42,318 nucleotides of DNA from Seinonella peptonophila (GCF_900129355.1 NZ_FQVL01000019.1:1-42318), one strand, 5' to 3'. Positions 15,091 to 23,659 are shown, counted from the first letter of the stretch. Notes: generated from the letters alone by a model not told the origin. Program-made: numbers and translations.

Positions 15091-15395
15091 TCATAATCCA
15101 CACATACATTCACATTCATTGTTAAATATGTCTAATTGATCCTGTTCAGTAAGAGATTTATATAATTGATCAAAATATGCAATTCCAGTTCCATTCATTC
15201 CTGGAAAATTTCTTATCTCCTTATCAAACTCAACTGCAACTTTCCAAGACTTTTAATCACTTTTTTTCATTGTAAGCGAAGTCTTATCACTATGAAAAGA
15301 ACAGCCTATACAAGCAGATTTTGGTGGTAATAGATATCCTTGTTTCGTCATCCAATTCAGACAATCTTTTCGGGGAAAATTGTGCTAAGGATTCA
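15091..15395 (-). pseudogene. PAPS reductase-like phage protein, C-terminal remnant
   Basis: Frame pieces read 'RKDCLNWMTKQGYLLPPKS', 'ACIGCSFHSDKTSLTMK', a TAA, then 'SWKVAVEFDKEIRNFPGMNG' and 'NNECECMCGL'. This is the C-terminal layout of the PAPS reductase/ATP pyrophosphatase family found in phages (C-IGC-FHS...W..AV.FD..IR...ECE..CG). The N-terminal pyrophosphatase half is missing and an in-frame stop lies between the halves. It lies upstream of the nuclease on the same strand, so it was once part of that phage operon. Confidence 0.65.
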
Positions 15396-15575
15396 ATCCA
15401 TCCTATATACTGCTGCTATTGTATTTAACCATAACTCTGATCTGTCCTCGCTATTGGGAAATTTCAACGCCAACTTAATAAATACGATAATTTGCAAATC
15501 CCAAATTAATTTAATTAATTTACCGAACTCGTTATATTCATAAAATAATATATATTGAAAAATAAATACTTGTAT

Positions 15576-15603
15576 TTGAAATTAAAATAAATAATGTTAT
15601 AAT
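15576..15603 (+). promoter_or_regulatory. sigma-A promoter for the GC-rich gene
   Basis: TTGAAA (15576-15581), 16 bases, TATAAT (15598-15603). The leader of about 105 bases contains CCTGATC/GATCAGG and GCCCAA/TTGGGC hairpins before the ribosome site AGGAAGG (15701-15707). Confidence 0.6.
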
Positions 15604-15714
15604 CATGCTATCATGTCCAGTCATACCTGATCAGAGATAGAAAGGGTAATAAAAGATCAGGATTCGCTACGTACAGCCCAATCGTTGGGCAGTCCGATAC
15701 AGGAAGGTACATAG

Positions 15715-16215
15715 TTGTCGATTAAGATGAACCTGAGGAAACTCGGGATCACCGCCCCTCGTTCCAACAGTCAGGGGAATTGCTTGACGCTCGATTGGCG
15801 GGGGATGTTCCTCTACCTCGCCAGCACCGAGACGGGTACTTCTCTTCGACTGGACAAGGAGGGATTCTGCGAGCTGGTGAAGTGGGTGTCTACTCACGAG
15901 AAGCAGCTCCTCGGGGAGGTGCCTCTCCAGAGCCGCTCTGACCACTTCCTGGCGGAGTGGGACAAGAACGGCCAGCTCAGCCTGTCCGTCGCAGTTTCTC
16001 CGAAGAAGGTCCTCATCCTCACTCCGGCCGAGCAGGGTCAGCTCGTTGACTGTGCGAACAGTCGGCTCATGCCCCTTCATCGGGGGACCATCCTCGCGGT
16101 GGACAGCAAGGGCCTCTGCACCCCGACCGAGGTGTTCGCTAACGACGTTCCGGTCGCCGACGCACTCCTGGAGTGGGAGGACGGTGAGCTCTTGCCGGCA
16201 CTCCTTGCTGCGTAA
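15715..16215 (+). CDS. GC-rich orphan gene, unknown 166-residue protein
   Basis: TTG at 15715 lies 7 bases after AGGAAGG; an ATG four codons on is the alternative. Codon use (CTC, GTC, ACC, GCC, CGG) is sharply unlike every neighbour. The protein is soluble, with blocks 'CLTLDWRGMFLYLASTETG', 'DKEGFCELVKWVSTHEKQL' and 'PLHRGTILAVDSKG'. It resembles small bacterial or phage regulatory proteins in size only; no domain is recognised. With its own promoter and a perfect palindromic terminator it is a self-contained transferred unit. Confidence 0.65.
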   Translation: MSIKMNLRKLGITAPRSNSQGNCLTLDWRGMFLYLASTETGTSLRLDKEGFCELVKWVSTHEKQLLGEVPLQSRSDHFLAEWDKNGQLSLSVAVSPKKVLILTPAEQGQLVDCANSRLMPLHRGTILAVDSKGLCTPTEVFANDVPVADALLEWEDGELLPALLAA

Positions 16216-16245
16216 GCATGCATGGTAAACAGTAAGAAGTAAGAT

Positions 16246-16283
16246 GGCTCGTGCCCTGGGAATCGATTCCCAGGGCACGAGCC
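16246..16283 (+). terminator. 38-bp perfect palindrome terminator
   Basis: Two 19-base arms starting GGCTCGTGCCCTGGGAATC have no spare loop and are followed by CGTTTTG. It lies 30 bases after the GC-rich gene. Confidence 0.75.
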
Positions 16284-16681
16284 CGTTTTGCTGACATCCA
16301 GTTGGTCGATGCTCTAACCTTTACCTTAGTCCATGACGCTTTATCAATTTCATCTTGACAGTAGACAACCATATAAAGATTTGCAGGTATTTATAATCAT
16401 CATACGATTTAAAGTATACCAGCAGCCAAGCAAAATATTTATCACTGTTACCTATAAAATGTTTTATATAACCACATTTTCTTATTTCTACTCCTCTTCA
16501 TTTTGCTTTTAATATAGGCACTCCATTAGATCCGCCTACAAAGATATGTTTTGATCGGGTATATCCGGTTATTGGTGCTCCATAAATCTGTTCCCTCACC
16601 GTGTTTCCTTTTTCAGATTCGATCCATGCCATTTGTTGTCTCTTTTCTGAGTTTGATTTGAGCATAGACGCTATAAGAACC
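16284..16681. other. stretch without a clear gene
   Basis: On the minus strand an open piece (16498-16681) reads 'MAWIESEKGNTVREQIYGAP' and 'GYTRSKHIFVGGSNGVPILK', which looks like real protein but has no start or known domain. It may be the 3' end of a lost gene. Nothing else is supportable here. Confidence 0.3.
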
Positions 16682-17179
16682 TTAGCTAAGTGGAGGTAAA
16701 GCAACAAACCCTGTTTTAATCCCTCTTTGAAAACCAACGTTTTCATAAAATTCTAATGTTTCTTCTCTCTTAGAACCAGTTAAAAGCATAGCTTTATAAC
16801 ATTTTTTGCTCCATGCTATTTCTAATGCCCTTGTTAATACTAATTTGCCATACCCTTTCCTTCTAAAATCTAGGTGTGTTACGACATTTTCCACAAGCCC
16901 ATATGGATGTGCGTTTCTTGTTAAGTTTTTAATAATTGCAAGACAGCATGTTGATACTAATTTTCCGTTCACGTCAACTACTACATAATAGAGATTAGGG
17001 TCATTGAAAATTTCAAACCAAAGATCACTTATTTGTTCTTTTTGTAAGATTGGATCATCATTGTTTAGTTGCCCATATAAGGATAATAATTGATCTAATT
17101 CTTCATATTTGACTAATCGAACCTCAACATTCGTTTCGATGGATAACACCTTCCCTATTTGCTTATATTTGGGATTCAA
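16682..17179 (-). CDS. GNAT family N-acetyltransferase
   Basis: The 165 residues show the GNAT order: 'VEVRLVKYEELDQLLSLY' (first strand and helix), 'YYVVVDVNGKLVSTCCLAII', 'GLVENVVTHLDFRRKGYGKLVL' (acetyl-CoA loop Q/R-x-x-G-x-G here RRKGYG) and 'MLLTGSKREETLEFYENVGF', the C-terminal Tyr helix. It acetylates a small amine or protein N-terminus using acetyl-CoA; the substrate is unknown. The first start in frame is TTG at 17179 with no good ribosome site. An internal GTG about 10 codons on is possible. No operon partner is seen. Confidence 0.8.
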   Translation of the reverse strand: MNPKYKQIGKVLSIETNVEVRLVKYEELDQLLSLYGQLNNDDPILQKEQISDLWFEIFNDPNLYYVVVDVNGKLVSTCCLAIIKNLTRNAHPYGLVENVVTHLDFRRKGYGKLVLTRALEIAWSKKCYKAMLLTGSKREETLEFYENVGFQRGIKTGFVALPPLS

Positions 17180-17457
17180 AAGAAATTTTCAATTCCTGGA
17201 TTTCACTCCTATAAGCCGTACGCCAATTCCAGGGGTATTTTGAGAGATTTTGCTTTTCAAGTCTCTTTTTTATGATTTGATCCTTTTATTCATCATTCAC
17301 TGCATAAATATACATATTGAATATAACTTATGTTTCATAAAGAATCATATCATCACAAAGACTAAAGGAATTATTCGGTTTAGCATCTGTTATATTAAAA
17401 TTACAAAGCTCCTGTTTGTAAAATCTAATCAATCATCTATAACCTTTAAAAAGTGGT

Positions 17458-18918
17458 TCATGGCGTTTTTCTCTTCGGTTCAGCGAGCATGAAATATACA
17501 ACAATCGCAGCAATGGTGCAAATCATCATGACACCCCACAAAACAATTTCCCAAGCCTCTGTATACTGTTGGGCAAGAAACTGTGTATTTGATCCCATTA
17601 GACTACCTGCTGCTACTTGGTTAGCCAACTCGGAAGAGCCTACCCTTACTTGAATGAGGCTAACAAGGACTGAACCAAACACAGCGATAACAAGAGCTTC
17701 AGCCCCACCCCGAATGGTATTCAGAAAACCGGCAGCCATTCCAACACGATTGGGTTCAACTAGACTCATCGCTTGACCATCAGTTATGCCAAATGATATC
17801 CCCATTCCAATCCCGATTAATAACAGCGGCCCAAATACCTCACCATTTGTGATATTTGGATGAATCACTGTCAGCCAACCATTTCCGATTGCCATGAATA
17901 GTAAACTAACACTCATGAGACCACGAGGTGATATCCCACGGTTTATAAACCATCCACCGATTTGTGGCATAACAAGTACAGGTGCTGTAAGCATCAGCAT
18001 GATCAAACCTACATCTTGGGTTGATGCATGATTCACTCCTTGAAGGTAGGTTGGAAAAAAAACTAACACTCCAAGAAAACCAACAGATGTTATAAGCGTC
18101 CCCAAGCACCAAGCCATAAACCTGACATTTTGGACAAGCATAAGATCGAGTACAGGATGTGATATACGACGTTCAATCATCACAAATAAGACTAGTAAAA
18201 TAACGGAGGCAATAAGCGTGCTAAAAATGATCGGACTATTCCAACCCATTTCAGGACCTAGAATAATACCAAACATCATCAAGGCTAAACCACCAGTAAA
18301 AGTTATCATTCCAGCAAGGTCTACTTGGGATTGTCCCTCTGATCGTGATTCGGTTATGAATATGGTACCGATTAGGATAAGTACTCCCACCACCACATAT
18401 GAAAAAAAGGTGATACGCCAACCCAATACTTCAATCAGCCATCCAGATAAAAATGGGCCAATCGCAATCCCTACGCCTGCCATCGTACCCATTGCAGCAA
18501 ATGCTCTTGTACGAGATGATCCCGTAAATGTTGCAGCCAGGATTGCCCCTCCACTGGCCATTATTCCAGCTCCACCTATACCAGCAAGTGCTCGTGCTGC
18601 ATCAAGCAGATAGATATTTTGTGCAACTACACTAATAAGTGAACCCATTGCGAAGAGAATGGCTCCTGTAATAAAAGTGCGGCGGCGACCAAACAAGTCT
18701 GCCAATGAGCCAAACACGAGGGTAAATGCTGCAAATGTCAAATTATAAGCAGCGACTACCCAGTTAAGTGCTGGACCAAAAACGTGCAAATCGTTCCCGA
18801 TTCGTGTAGTCGCAATGGCTGTTCCAGCGATGGACATTGCCACCACTAGAACCCCCATTAAAACGACAAGTAAAGTCATAACAGAATTCCCTTTTTGATT
18901 TTGTATCTTTTCCATCAT
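17458..18918 (-). CDS. DHA2-type 14-TM MFS drug exporter (EmrB/QacA-like)
   Basis: About 14 hydrophobic helices are present, with motif A in 'GSLADLFGRRRTFITG', motif B-like 'LDAARALAGIGGAGIMA' and motif C 'GIAIGPFLSGWL' (drug antiporter signature). It exports lipophilic or cationic drugs against protons. Three start codons in a row (TTG-ATG-ATG, 18921-18913) follow AAAGGGAG; the second or third ATG has the best spacing. It lies downstream of tetR on the same strand, with an operator palindrome in the 118-base gap, so TetR probably controls it directly. Confidence 0.85.
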   Translation of the reverse strand: MMEKIQNQKGNSVMTLLVVLMGVLVVAMSIAGTAIATTRIGNDLHVFGPALNWVVAAYNLTFAAFTLVFGSLADLFGRRRTFITGAILFAMGSLISVVAQNIYLLDAARALAGIGGAGIMASGGAILAATFTGSSRTRAFAAMGTMAGVGIAIGPFLSGWLIEVLGWRITFFSYVVVGVLILIGTIFITESRSEGQSQVDLAGMITFTGGLALMMFGIILGPEMGWNSPIIFSTLIASVILLVLFVMIERRISHPVLDLMLVQNVRFMAWCLGTLITSVGFLGVLVFFPTYLQGVNHASTQDVGLIMLMLTAPVLVMPQIGGWFINRGISPRGLMSVSLLFMAIGNGWLTVIHPNITNGEVFGPLLLIGIGMGISFGITDGQAMSLVEPNRVGMAAGFLNTIRGGAEALVIAVFGSVLVSLIQVRVGSSELANQVAAGSLMGSNTQFLAQQYTEAWEIVLWGVMMICTIAAIVVYFMLAEPKRKTP

Positions 18919-18995
18919 CAAGCTCCCTTTCTATGCCCCAAATGTTTACTGAGTCAGAGTGACCCACCCAAAAAACGATTTTGAATCTGTTGATT

Positions 18996-19025
18996 CATAT
19001 GTTAGTTACTAATAACTAACATATG
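18996..19025. promoter_or_regulatory. TetR operator upstream of the exporter
   Basis: The inverted repeat CATATGTTAGTTA-CTAA-TAACTAACATATG contains the same GTTAGTTA/TAACTAAC core as the site at 19634-19653. It lies just after the tetR stop and about 80 bases before the exporter start. Confidence 0.65.
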
Positions 19026-19036
19026 ATCTAAAAAAA

Positions 19037-19618
19037 TTAAGTGGTTAAACCTTTGGCTATAATGGATATGGCCTCTTTCAGTTCATTTTCAGGCTCTGAA
19101 ACAGTTCCTTCTAGAAGTACACTGGCCACAAATTTCCCATAATTGTAGCGCATGATGGTTAATGCCAGAGTTTCAGGATTTCCAGAAATAACTTTTCCCT
19201 TCTGCTGCATATCACGAAGATATTCAGTGACGATACCTAAGAACTTTGAAGCATTCTTGAATACATTTAGATGTATGTCGGGCATTGTTTTTCTTTCCAT
19301 AATGGAAATCAAATAAATTTTTTTATTTTTCTTTAGCACATCGTGATACAATTTACTAATCATTAACAAATCGGATTCTAATTCATATGTGATATTCTCT
19401 TGTATCTTTTGCTCAATGGGTTCCGAAAACAGATAACGATTAATGATAGTATCTAATATGGCCTTCTTAGTGCCAAACGTTCGAAACACTGTCATCTCAC
19501 TAACAGATGCAAAAGCAGCAATTTCTTTAATGGTAACAGCCTTATATCCCTTCTCGGCCATTAAATTAACTGTAGCAGATAATATTTTGTCAGCTGTGTC
19601 TTCTTTTTTTGAACTCAT
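19037..19618 (-). CDS. TetR family repressor of the adjacent exporter
   Basis: The 193 residues carry an N-terminal helix-turn-helix 'ADKILSATVNLMAEKGYKAV', then 'TIKEIAAFASVSEMTVFRTF', followed by a variable ligand-binding helical domain. The frame opens at 19633, but GGAGGTG there is the ribosome site for ATG at 19618, which is the real start. Matching palindromes flank it at both promoters, so it likely represses itself and the exporter and is released by an exported drug. Inducer unknown. Confidence 0.85.
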   Translation of the reverse strand: MSSKKEDTADKILSATVNLMAEKGYKAVTIKEIAAFASVSEMTVFRTFGTKKAILDTIINRYLFSEPIEQKIQENITYELESDLLMISKLYHDVLKKNKKIYLISIMERKTMPDIHLNVFKNASKFLGIVTEYLRDMQQKGKVISGNPETLALTIMRYNYGKFVASVLLEGTVSEPENELKEAISIIAKGLTT

Positions 19619-19633
19619 ATAATTCACCTCCAT

Positions 19634-19693
19634 GTTAGTTATTGATAACTAACAAATTAACCATAATATACTTTTTACTTGCATGATTGTCAA
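19634..19693 (-). promoter_or_regulatory. tetR promoter and operator
   Basis: Minus strand TTGACA (19693-19688), 17 bases, TATATT (19670-19665). The palindrome GTTAGTTATTGATAACTAAC (19634-19653) falls just after the expected transcription start, the usual place for TetR autorepression. Confidence 0.75.
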
Positions 19694-19946
19694 GATCCAT
19701 TTATTTAAACTTCGATCCCTTGTTGACTTGGTCTTTGTCATAGATTAATGAATTAAATAATGAAACTAAGAAGTCATTCACAAGAGGGAAACTGAAACAG
19801 TACTCTATGTCAATTTGAAATATGACTCCACATTTTTTGTACTCTTACCATACTTTCTTAATCTACTTGTTTCATCTTAAATCAACGTTTTGGAACCATC
19901 TCTTTCCCTATTCTCACAATATCCCGCCAATTTTTACTATACTTTG
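19694..19946. other. non-coding stretch
   Basis: AT-rich, with stops in all frames on both strands. No feature beyond the upstream side of the tetR promoter. Confidence 0.4.
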
Positions 19947-20165
19947 TTAATAGTTTTTGATATCGCAAAGGTTGATTATTGTTGTTAAATCTCGTTCAAA
20001 CTTGGGGAATTCGGAGTTATCACCACCTGATCGTAAAATCTTATGCCAAAATCTCATCGCTTGCGCCATCTCATCTGAATGGGAATAGGAGTAATGAATG
20101 TGGGTTATGCTCTAGTTTCAACAGGGCTTCAAAATTCAGATCTTCAAATCGTTATTTAGAAAGCA
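19947..20165 (-). pseudogene. decayed gene fragment, unknown
   Basis: Two frames give 'FEDLNFEALLKLEHNPH' and, after a shift near 20095, 'YSYSHSDEMAQAMRFWHKIL' then 'EFPKFERDLTTIINLCDI' before a stop. The protein-like composition supports a lost gene. A short echo ('HSDEMA') is also present on the minus strand near 7530, hinting at a dispersed family. Function unknown. Confidence 0.35.
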
Positions 20166-20291
20166 AAAACAACAGCCACTTTATAATTATGTAAGTAATC
20201 CCCAGCTCGGCCCCTCAATATGCGAACCGGTTCCATACCCCAAAACACCCGATTTTCGTTTTGTCTACTACGAAAAGAAGTTTATAAGTAG

Positions 20292-20636
20292 CTATAATCC
20301 TAAATAGTCTTGCAGCAGGTTCTCACAGGCAAGCTTGATATGATGATTGAGATATTCTACCTTGAAGACATAACCTCGATGTTGGTATTCGACATGTCTC
20401 GCTTTGTCTAACTGATCTTCAAATACAATCTTTGCTTTGTTGATCATGAGTTGTTTTTTCAACTCATAAAGATCATGAGAGATTTCATTGATAACGTGGT
20501 CAATCAATGAGTTATAAACCTTGTACATTTTGGTTTCTCGCATTCTAAGTCGGTCCCATTCGAGTGTTGATCTGAGAATTTGTAGATAAACAGTTTTCTG
20601 AATGAGTCGACTTACATCATTATCGAAGATTGACAT
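20292..20636 (-). CDS. unknown 114-residue helical protein
   Basis: ATG at 20636 follows AGAGGTC by 4-5 bases. The sequence is almost wholly helical and charged ('LIQKTVYLQILRSTLEWDR', 'KMYKVYNSLIDHVINEIS', 'QYQ/HRGYVFKVEYLNHHIKLA'), the style of small phage or conjugative-element proteins in Bacillales. No known domain. It stands alone; upstream lies a pair of mutually exclusive hairpins. Confidence 0.6.
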   Translation of the reverse strand: MSIFDNDVSRLIQKTVYLQILRSTLEWDRLRMRETKMYKVYNSLIDHVINEISHDLYELKKQLMINKAKIVFEDQLDKARHVEYQHRGYVFKVEYLNHHIKLACENLLQDYLGL

Positions 20637-20670
20637 GATTGACCTCTTTTAGGATTATGTATGTCCATAT

Positions 20671-20715
20671 AAGCGGCTCAATAATCAAAATAAATAAACC
20701 GCTTTCATTGAGCCG
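20671..20715. promoter_or_regulatory. mutually exclusive hairpins
   Basis: AAGCGG (20671-20676) can pair with CCGCTT (20699-20704), or CGGCTCAAT (20674-20682) with ATTGAGCCG (20707-20715). The arms overlap, so only one can form. It lies just upstream of the minus-strand 114-residue gene, as in an attenuator. Confidence 0.35.
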
Positions 20716-20835
20716 ACTATTTTCCCTCTATCCTCTGGAGTTATCTAGTTAGCTTGTGCCTGGTTCATCGGCCGCGCATCATATCAACCTCTCCTTAAAA
20801 TGAATTCCAAAGTATAGGCGACTCTATTCGAGGAG

Positions 20836-21063
20836 ATCAAAGAAAAACGATTCGGAATGCATGGTTTTCAACGGATCGTACAATTAATATCTCGAATTGA
20901 ACAGACTTTGGGCATTTATGACTTATCACAATTTACGCCCAACTATCCGAGATTTATGACGGGAAATGATATCCCATCGGGAATTCAAGTTAATTTCTTT
21001 TCAATAAATAAACCTCCTGTCAAACAGAAGATTTATTGGTATGGATGTCTTCCCTTTACATAG
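20836..21063 (+). other. open fragment without start, unknown
   Basis: The frame reads 'FEEIKEKRFGMHGFQRIVQL' then 'RIEQTLGIYDLSQFTPNY' and ends 'KIYWYGCLPFT'. It looks like real protein but has only a weak internal ATG at 20857 and a stop just upstream. Possibly the 3' end of a lost gene. Confidence 0.25.
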
Positions 21064-21352
21064 GGGATACGGCTTTCTTATTTTGCACAACTTCTTGATA
21101 TAAAGGCTCCAGGTGCTGATGTACGCTTTGAAGCTCCCCTTTTCCACTTGTTGTAATACTGTATTGAGAGCCATTAGCCGTTACATAACCTTCGCTTGCT
21201 AAATGGTTCAATTCCTGTTGAACTTCCTGTGGGCTGACTTGATAGCCATGAGTGTTAATTTCAGCTTGTATTCCTTCTGGCGTTATTGCTTTTTGATTCG
21301 CATGATATAACAGGTGAATACGTATAAATGGCTTTTCGAAGCCCGAATGCAT
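21056..21352 (-). CDS. PadR-like winged-helix regulator downstream of chrA
   Basis: The 98 residues match the PadR minimal fold: 'FIRIHLLYHANQKAITPEGI' (first helices), 'VSPQEVQQELNHLASEGYVT' (recognition helix) and 'GSQYSITTSGKGELQSVHQ' (wing). It has only a short C-terminal dimerisation helix. It is 157 bases downstream of chrA on the same strand and is likely its chromate- or stress-responsive repressor, as in other chrA-padR pairs. Ribosome site AAAGGGG about 10 bases upstream. Confidence 0.7.
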   Translation of the reverse strand: MHSGFEKPFIRIHLLYHANQKAITPEGIQAEINTHGYQVSPQEVQQELNHLASEGYVTANGSQYSITTSGKGELQSVHQHLEPLYQEVVQNKKAVSPM

Positions 21353-21509
21353 GGGTGAAAATCCCCTTTCAGAAGTGAATTGGTTTCACCTTTAGCTTTG
21401 TTTTACCTTACACAACTTATTCATTCCTTTTTTAGAGAAAAGGGTCGGATTAGGATGCATCGGAAAACCTGTCTCCTGCTTATAAATAGCTTCATGTTCA
21501 TTGGTTATC

Positions 21510-22739
21510 TTAGGAAAACATGGAGGTCAAAGCACCACCGGCTGCCGAGAATAAAACGATTACCCAAGGGGGAAGCTTCCATAACATAAGTAAACCGAAC
21601 GCAGCGATAGCAAGACAAAAGTCGTAAGGCGTATGAATCGCCTTCATCCAAACGAGATTAAACAGGGCAGCAAGCAAAATGCCAACAACGGAGGCATTTA
21701 TCCCTTTTAAGATCGATTGAAAATTTGGGCGACGGCGAACCGCATCCCAGAACGGTAATGCACCCGTAACCAACAGAAAAGACGGAAGAAACATCGCGAT
21801 TAGGGCAACCATTGCTCCGATCCATCCATTCATGACGGCTCCCAAGTAAGCAGAGAAGGTAAACAAAGGTCCCGGTATGGCTTGAGCTGCACCGTAACCG
21901 GCAAGAAATTGAGAATCCGTCAGCCAACCCGGAGGAACCACTTCGGCCTGAAGCATGGGAAGTACAACATGGCCCCCACCAAAGACAAGTGAACCAACCC
22001 GGAAAAAGCTGTCAAACACAGCCAGCCAATAGGAAGGAAACACCGCTCGTAATAGTGGCAATCCGATCAACAATCCAAAGAATAAAATCCAAGCGACAAC
22101 TGCCATGCGGCGGCTAATGGATATGCCTATAAGAGGAGTTTCTGGCATTTCGGATGTTGCCAGAAAAAATCGGCCGAACAGTCCCGCAGCGGCAATAACT
22201 ATCAATTGACCATAAGCGGAAGGCCATAATAAGGTGATGATCGCGGTCAAGACGGCAATCGTCCCCCGAGTACGATCAGGAGCGAGGCTCCGAGCCATCC
22301 CCCAAACCGCTTGTGTAACCACGACAACTGCAGCGATCATTAGCCCATGAAGCCAACCGACATTGATTACATCATAGTTTTTTAATGCATAAGCAAAAAT
22401 CATCAATGCCAAAGCGGAAGGTAAAGTAAAACCGATCCAGGAAGCGAGCCCGCCAAGCATCCCGCCGAGCATCATGCCGATGGAAATCCCGACTTGACTG
22501 CTGGCGGGTCCCGGAAGAAACTGGCACAGGGCGACCAAATCGGCATAGCTTTTTTCATCAATCCATTTTCTACGTTTGACATATTCGTCGCGAAAATAGC
22601 CTAAATGAGCGATAGGACCGCCAAATGCTGTCAAACCAAGTTTCGTCGATGCTCCGAGGATTTCAAGAATCGAGCTTTTGGGATTTTCCTTTGCTTGTGC
22701 TGCTATAATCGACGATTTCGTATCTGTTCGTTGCGTCAT
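21510..22739 (-). CDS. chrA: chromate transporter ChrA (two-domain form)
   Basis: The 409 residues carry two CHR halves. The first has 'GLTAFGGPIAHLGYF' and 'LCQFLPGPASSQVGISIG'; the second 'VGSLVFGGGHVVLPML' and 'AAQAIPGPLFTFSAYLG'. It exports chromate across the membrane. The length is normal for the long-chain class. ATG at 22739 has GAGGTTG about 9 bases upstream. A PadR gene follows. A 6-bp stem (22771-22789) lies between it and a rhodanese remnant upstream. Confidence 0.9.
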   Translation of the reverse strand: MTQRTDTKSSIIAAQAKENPKSSILEILGASTKLGLTAFGGPIAHLGYFRDEYVKRRKWIDEKSYADLVALCQFLPGPASSQVGISIGMMLGGMLGGLASWIGFTLPSALALMIFAYALKNYDVINVGWLHGLMIAAVVVVTQAVWGMARSLAPDRTRGTIAVLTAIITLLWPSAYGQLIVIAAAGLFGRFFLATSEMPETPLIGISISRRMAVVAWILFFGLLIGLPLLRAVFPSYWLAVFDSFFRVGSLVFGGGHVVLPMLQAEVVPPGWLTDSQFLAGYGAAQAIPGPLFTFSAYLGAVMNGWIGAMVALIAMFLPSFLLVTGALPFWDAVRRRPNFQSILKGINASVVGILLAALFNLVWMKAIHTPYDFCLAIAAFGLLMLWKLPPWVIVLFSAAGGALTSMFS

Positions 22740-22770
22740 CTTTTTTCAACCTCGTCACTTTTCTAATTTC

Positions 22771-22789
22771 GCCGGTAGTTTTAACCGGC
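22771..22789. promoter_or_regulatory. inverted repeat before chrA
   Basis: GCCGGT and ACCGGC have a 7-base loop, 32 bases before the chrA start and directly after the rhodanese remnant's stop. It could be an operator or a terminator. Confidence 0.35.
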
Positions 22790-22790
22790 T

Positions 22791-22945
22791 CTACTTATTA
22801 AATCCACCCTCAATAGCTTGTAGTTTGAAACTTTTCTCCGAGAGTAAATGCTGCGCTTTTTCACCTCTGGATTTCCCGTGATGATGCATGTTGCAATACG
22901 CTACAATCGGTTGATCTATCGGAATTTCCTGTATGTTACCCCTAG
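22791..22945 (-). pseudogene. rhodanese-domain C-terminal fragment
   Basis: The open frame reads 'IPIDQPIVAYCNMHHHGKS' and ends 'KLQAIEGGFNK', the last third of a rhodanese: active-site Cys in 'AYCN', then S/A helix, then the 'GG' turn. The preceding part, including the usual 'DVR' strand, is missing, cut off at a terminator that belongs to the next gene upstream. It is directly before chrA on the same strand. Confidence 0.6.
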
Positions 22946-22949
22946 AATC

Positions 22950-22971
22950 AAAAAAGGAGGCTCACGCCTCC
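22950..22971 (-). terminator. strong terminator
   Basis: Minus strand GGAGGC-GTGA-GCCTCC followed by six T. It ends the frameshifted small gene at 22989-23227. Confidence 0.8.
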
Positions 22972-22988
22972 CATGTTCTTTGTTTAAT

Positions 22989-23227
22989 TCAGTATATAAT
23001 ATTCACATTGCCTGATTCAGATATTTCTATCCGTTGATAGGTTTCTAAAAAATCATCTTCTGTCATTTTATCGATATAATAACCTGGCTCAGCCATTGCA
23101 TATTGATATTCTTCATATTTTTTGCATCTAATATAAGTTCATATAGATATACCTTTTCTCTATTTTCCAGGTTGTTCCCAACATTAATAAATTTATCTTC
23201 TTCAAATTCTCTTGTTAATCTATCCAT
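22989..23227 (-). pseudogene. small 79-residue gene with one-base frameshift
   Basis: ATG at 23227 (AGAGGTT upstream) opens 'MDRLTREFEEDKFINVGNN', then 'EKVYLYELILDAK'. The second frame goes on with 'KYEEYQYAMAEPGYYIDKM' and 'TEDDFLETYQRIEISES'. The switch falls in a run of six A near 23120, where one more A restores a single frame. Either a homopolymer sequencing error or a recent inactivation. Acidic and small, it resembles an immunity-type protein; terminator intact. Confidence 0.55.
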
Positions 23228-23308
23228 GCTAACCTCTCACTTGATGTTGACAGTTGATTAAACGTGGGGGATCCATTTTCCAATCGTTTCAATTCTTGAT
23301 TCCTTCGG

Positions 23309-23659
23309 TCACTGCGAATCATAAATCATACCAAATAAGAAACCAAATATCGTTGCACATATACTAAAAGTAAAACTAATTCTAGCCCAAAAATTTTTCC
23401 TATCCCTTAGGAACGCTACTAGACCTACTACAATCAACACTGGCCCACAAAGCAGGGACAAAAAAGCTATGACTCCATAATATTGGGGCTCCGCAACTAT
23501 CAGTAACTTGATGGCATAACCCACATAAACTAGTGTAAGCACAGATGAAAGGATTGTGAGGATAGAGGAAGATTTTGATTTATCCTTTACGCGTATCCAG
23601 ATAATAAAGATAGCAATAAAGATAGTAAGAATGAGAATAACGAATGGTGATGCATACAA
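23309..23659 (-). CDS. four-helix small membrane protein
   Basis: The 116 residues are mostly hydrophobic, with helices at about 4-22, 34-52, 60-82 and 91-112 and a KDKSKSS linker after the first. The start is TTG at 23659, about 10 bases after AGGAG; an out-of-frame ATG lies next to it. No catalytic residues. It may be a membrane-type immunity protein given its neighbours, but this is inference. Confidence 0.6.
   Translation of the reverse strand: MYASPFVILILTIFIAIFIIWIRVKDKSKSSSILTILSSVLTLVYVGYAIKLLIVAEPQYYGVIAFLSLLCGPVLIVVGLVAFLRDRKNFWARISFTFSICATIFGFLFGMIYDSQ

Noticed and set aside
15667-16278. 203-residue open frame on the minus strand across the GC-rich segment
   Set aside because: It mirrors the plus-strand gene, which has a promoter, ribosome site and terminator. 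The minus frame runs through the terminator palindrome and has none of these.
16246-16283. Attachment site or phage operator interpretation of the 38-bp palindrome
   Set aside because: It is immediately downstream of a gene, is GC-rich and is followed by a short T-run, so a terminator is the simpler reading.
18218-18613. 131-residue plus-strand frame inside the exporter gene
   Set aside because: Antisense shadow of a clear 14-helix MFS gene; proline/isoleucine-rich composition without a ribosome site.
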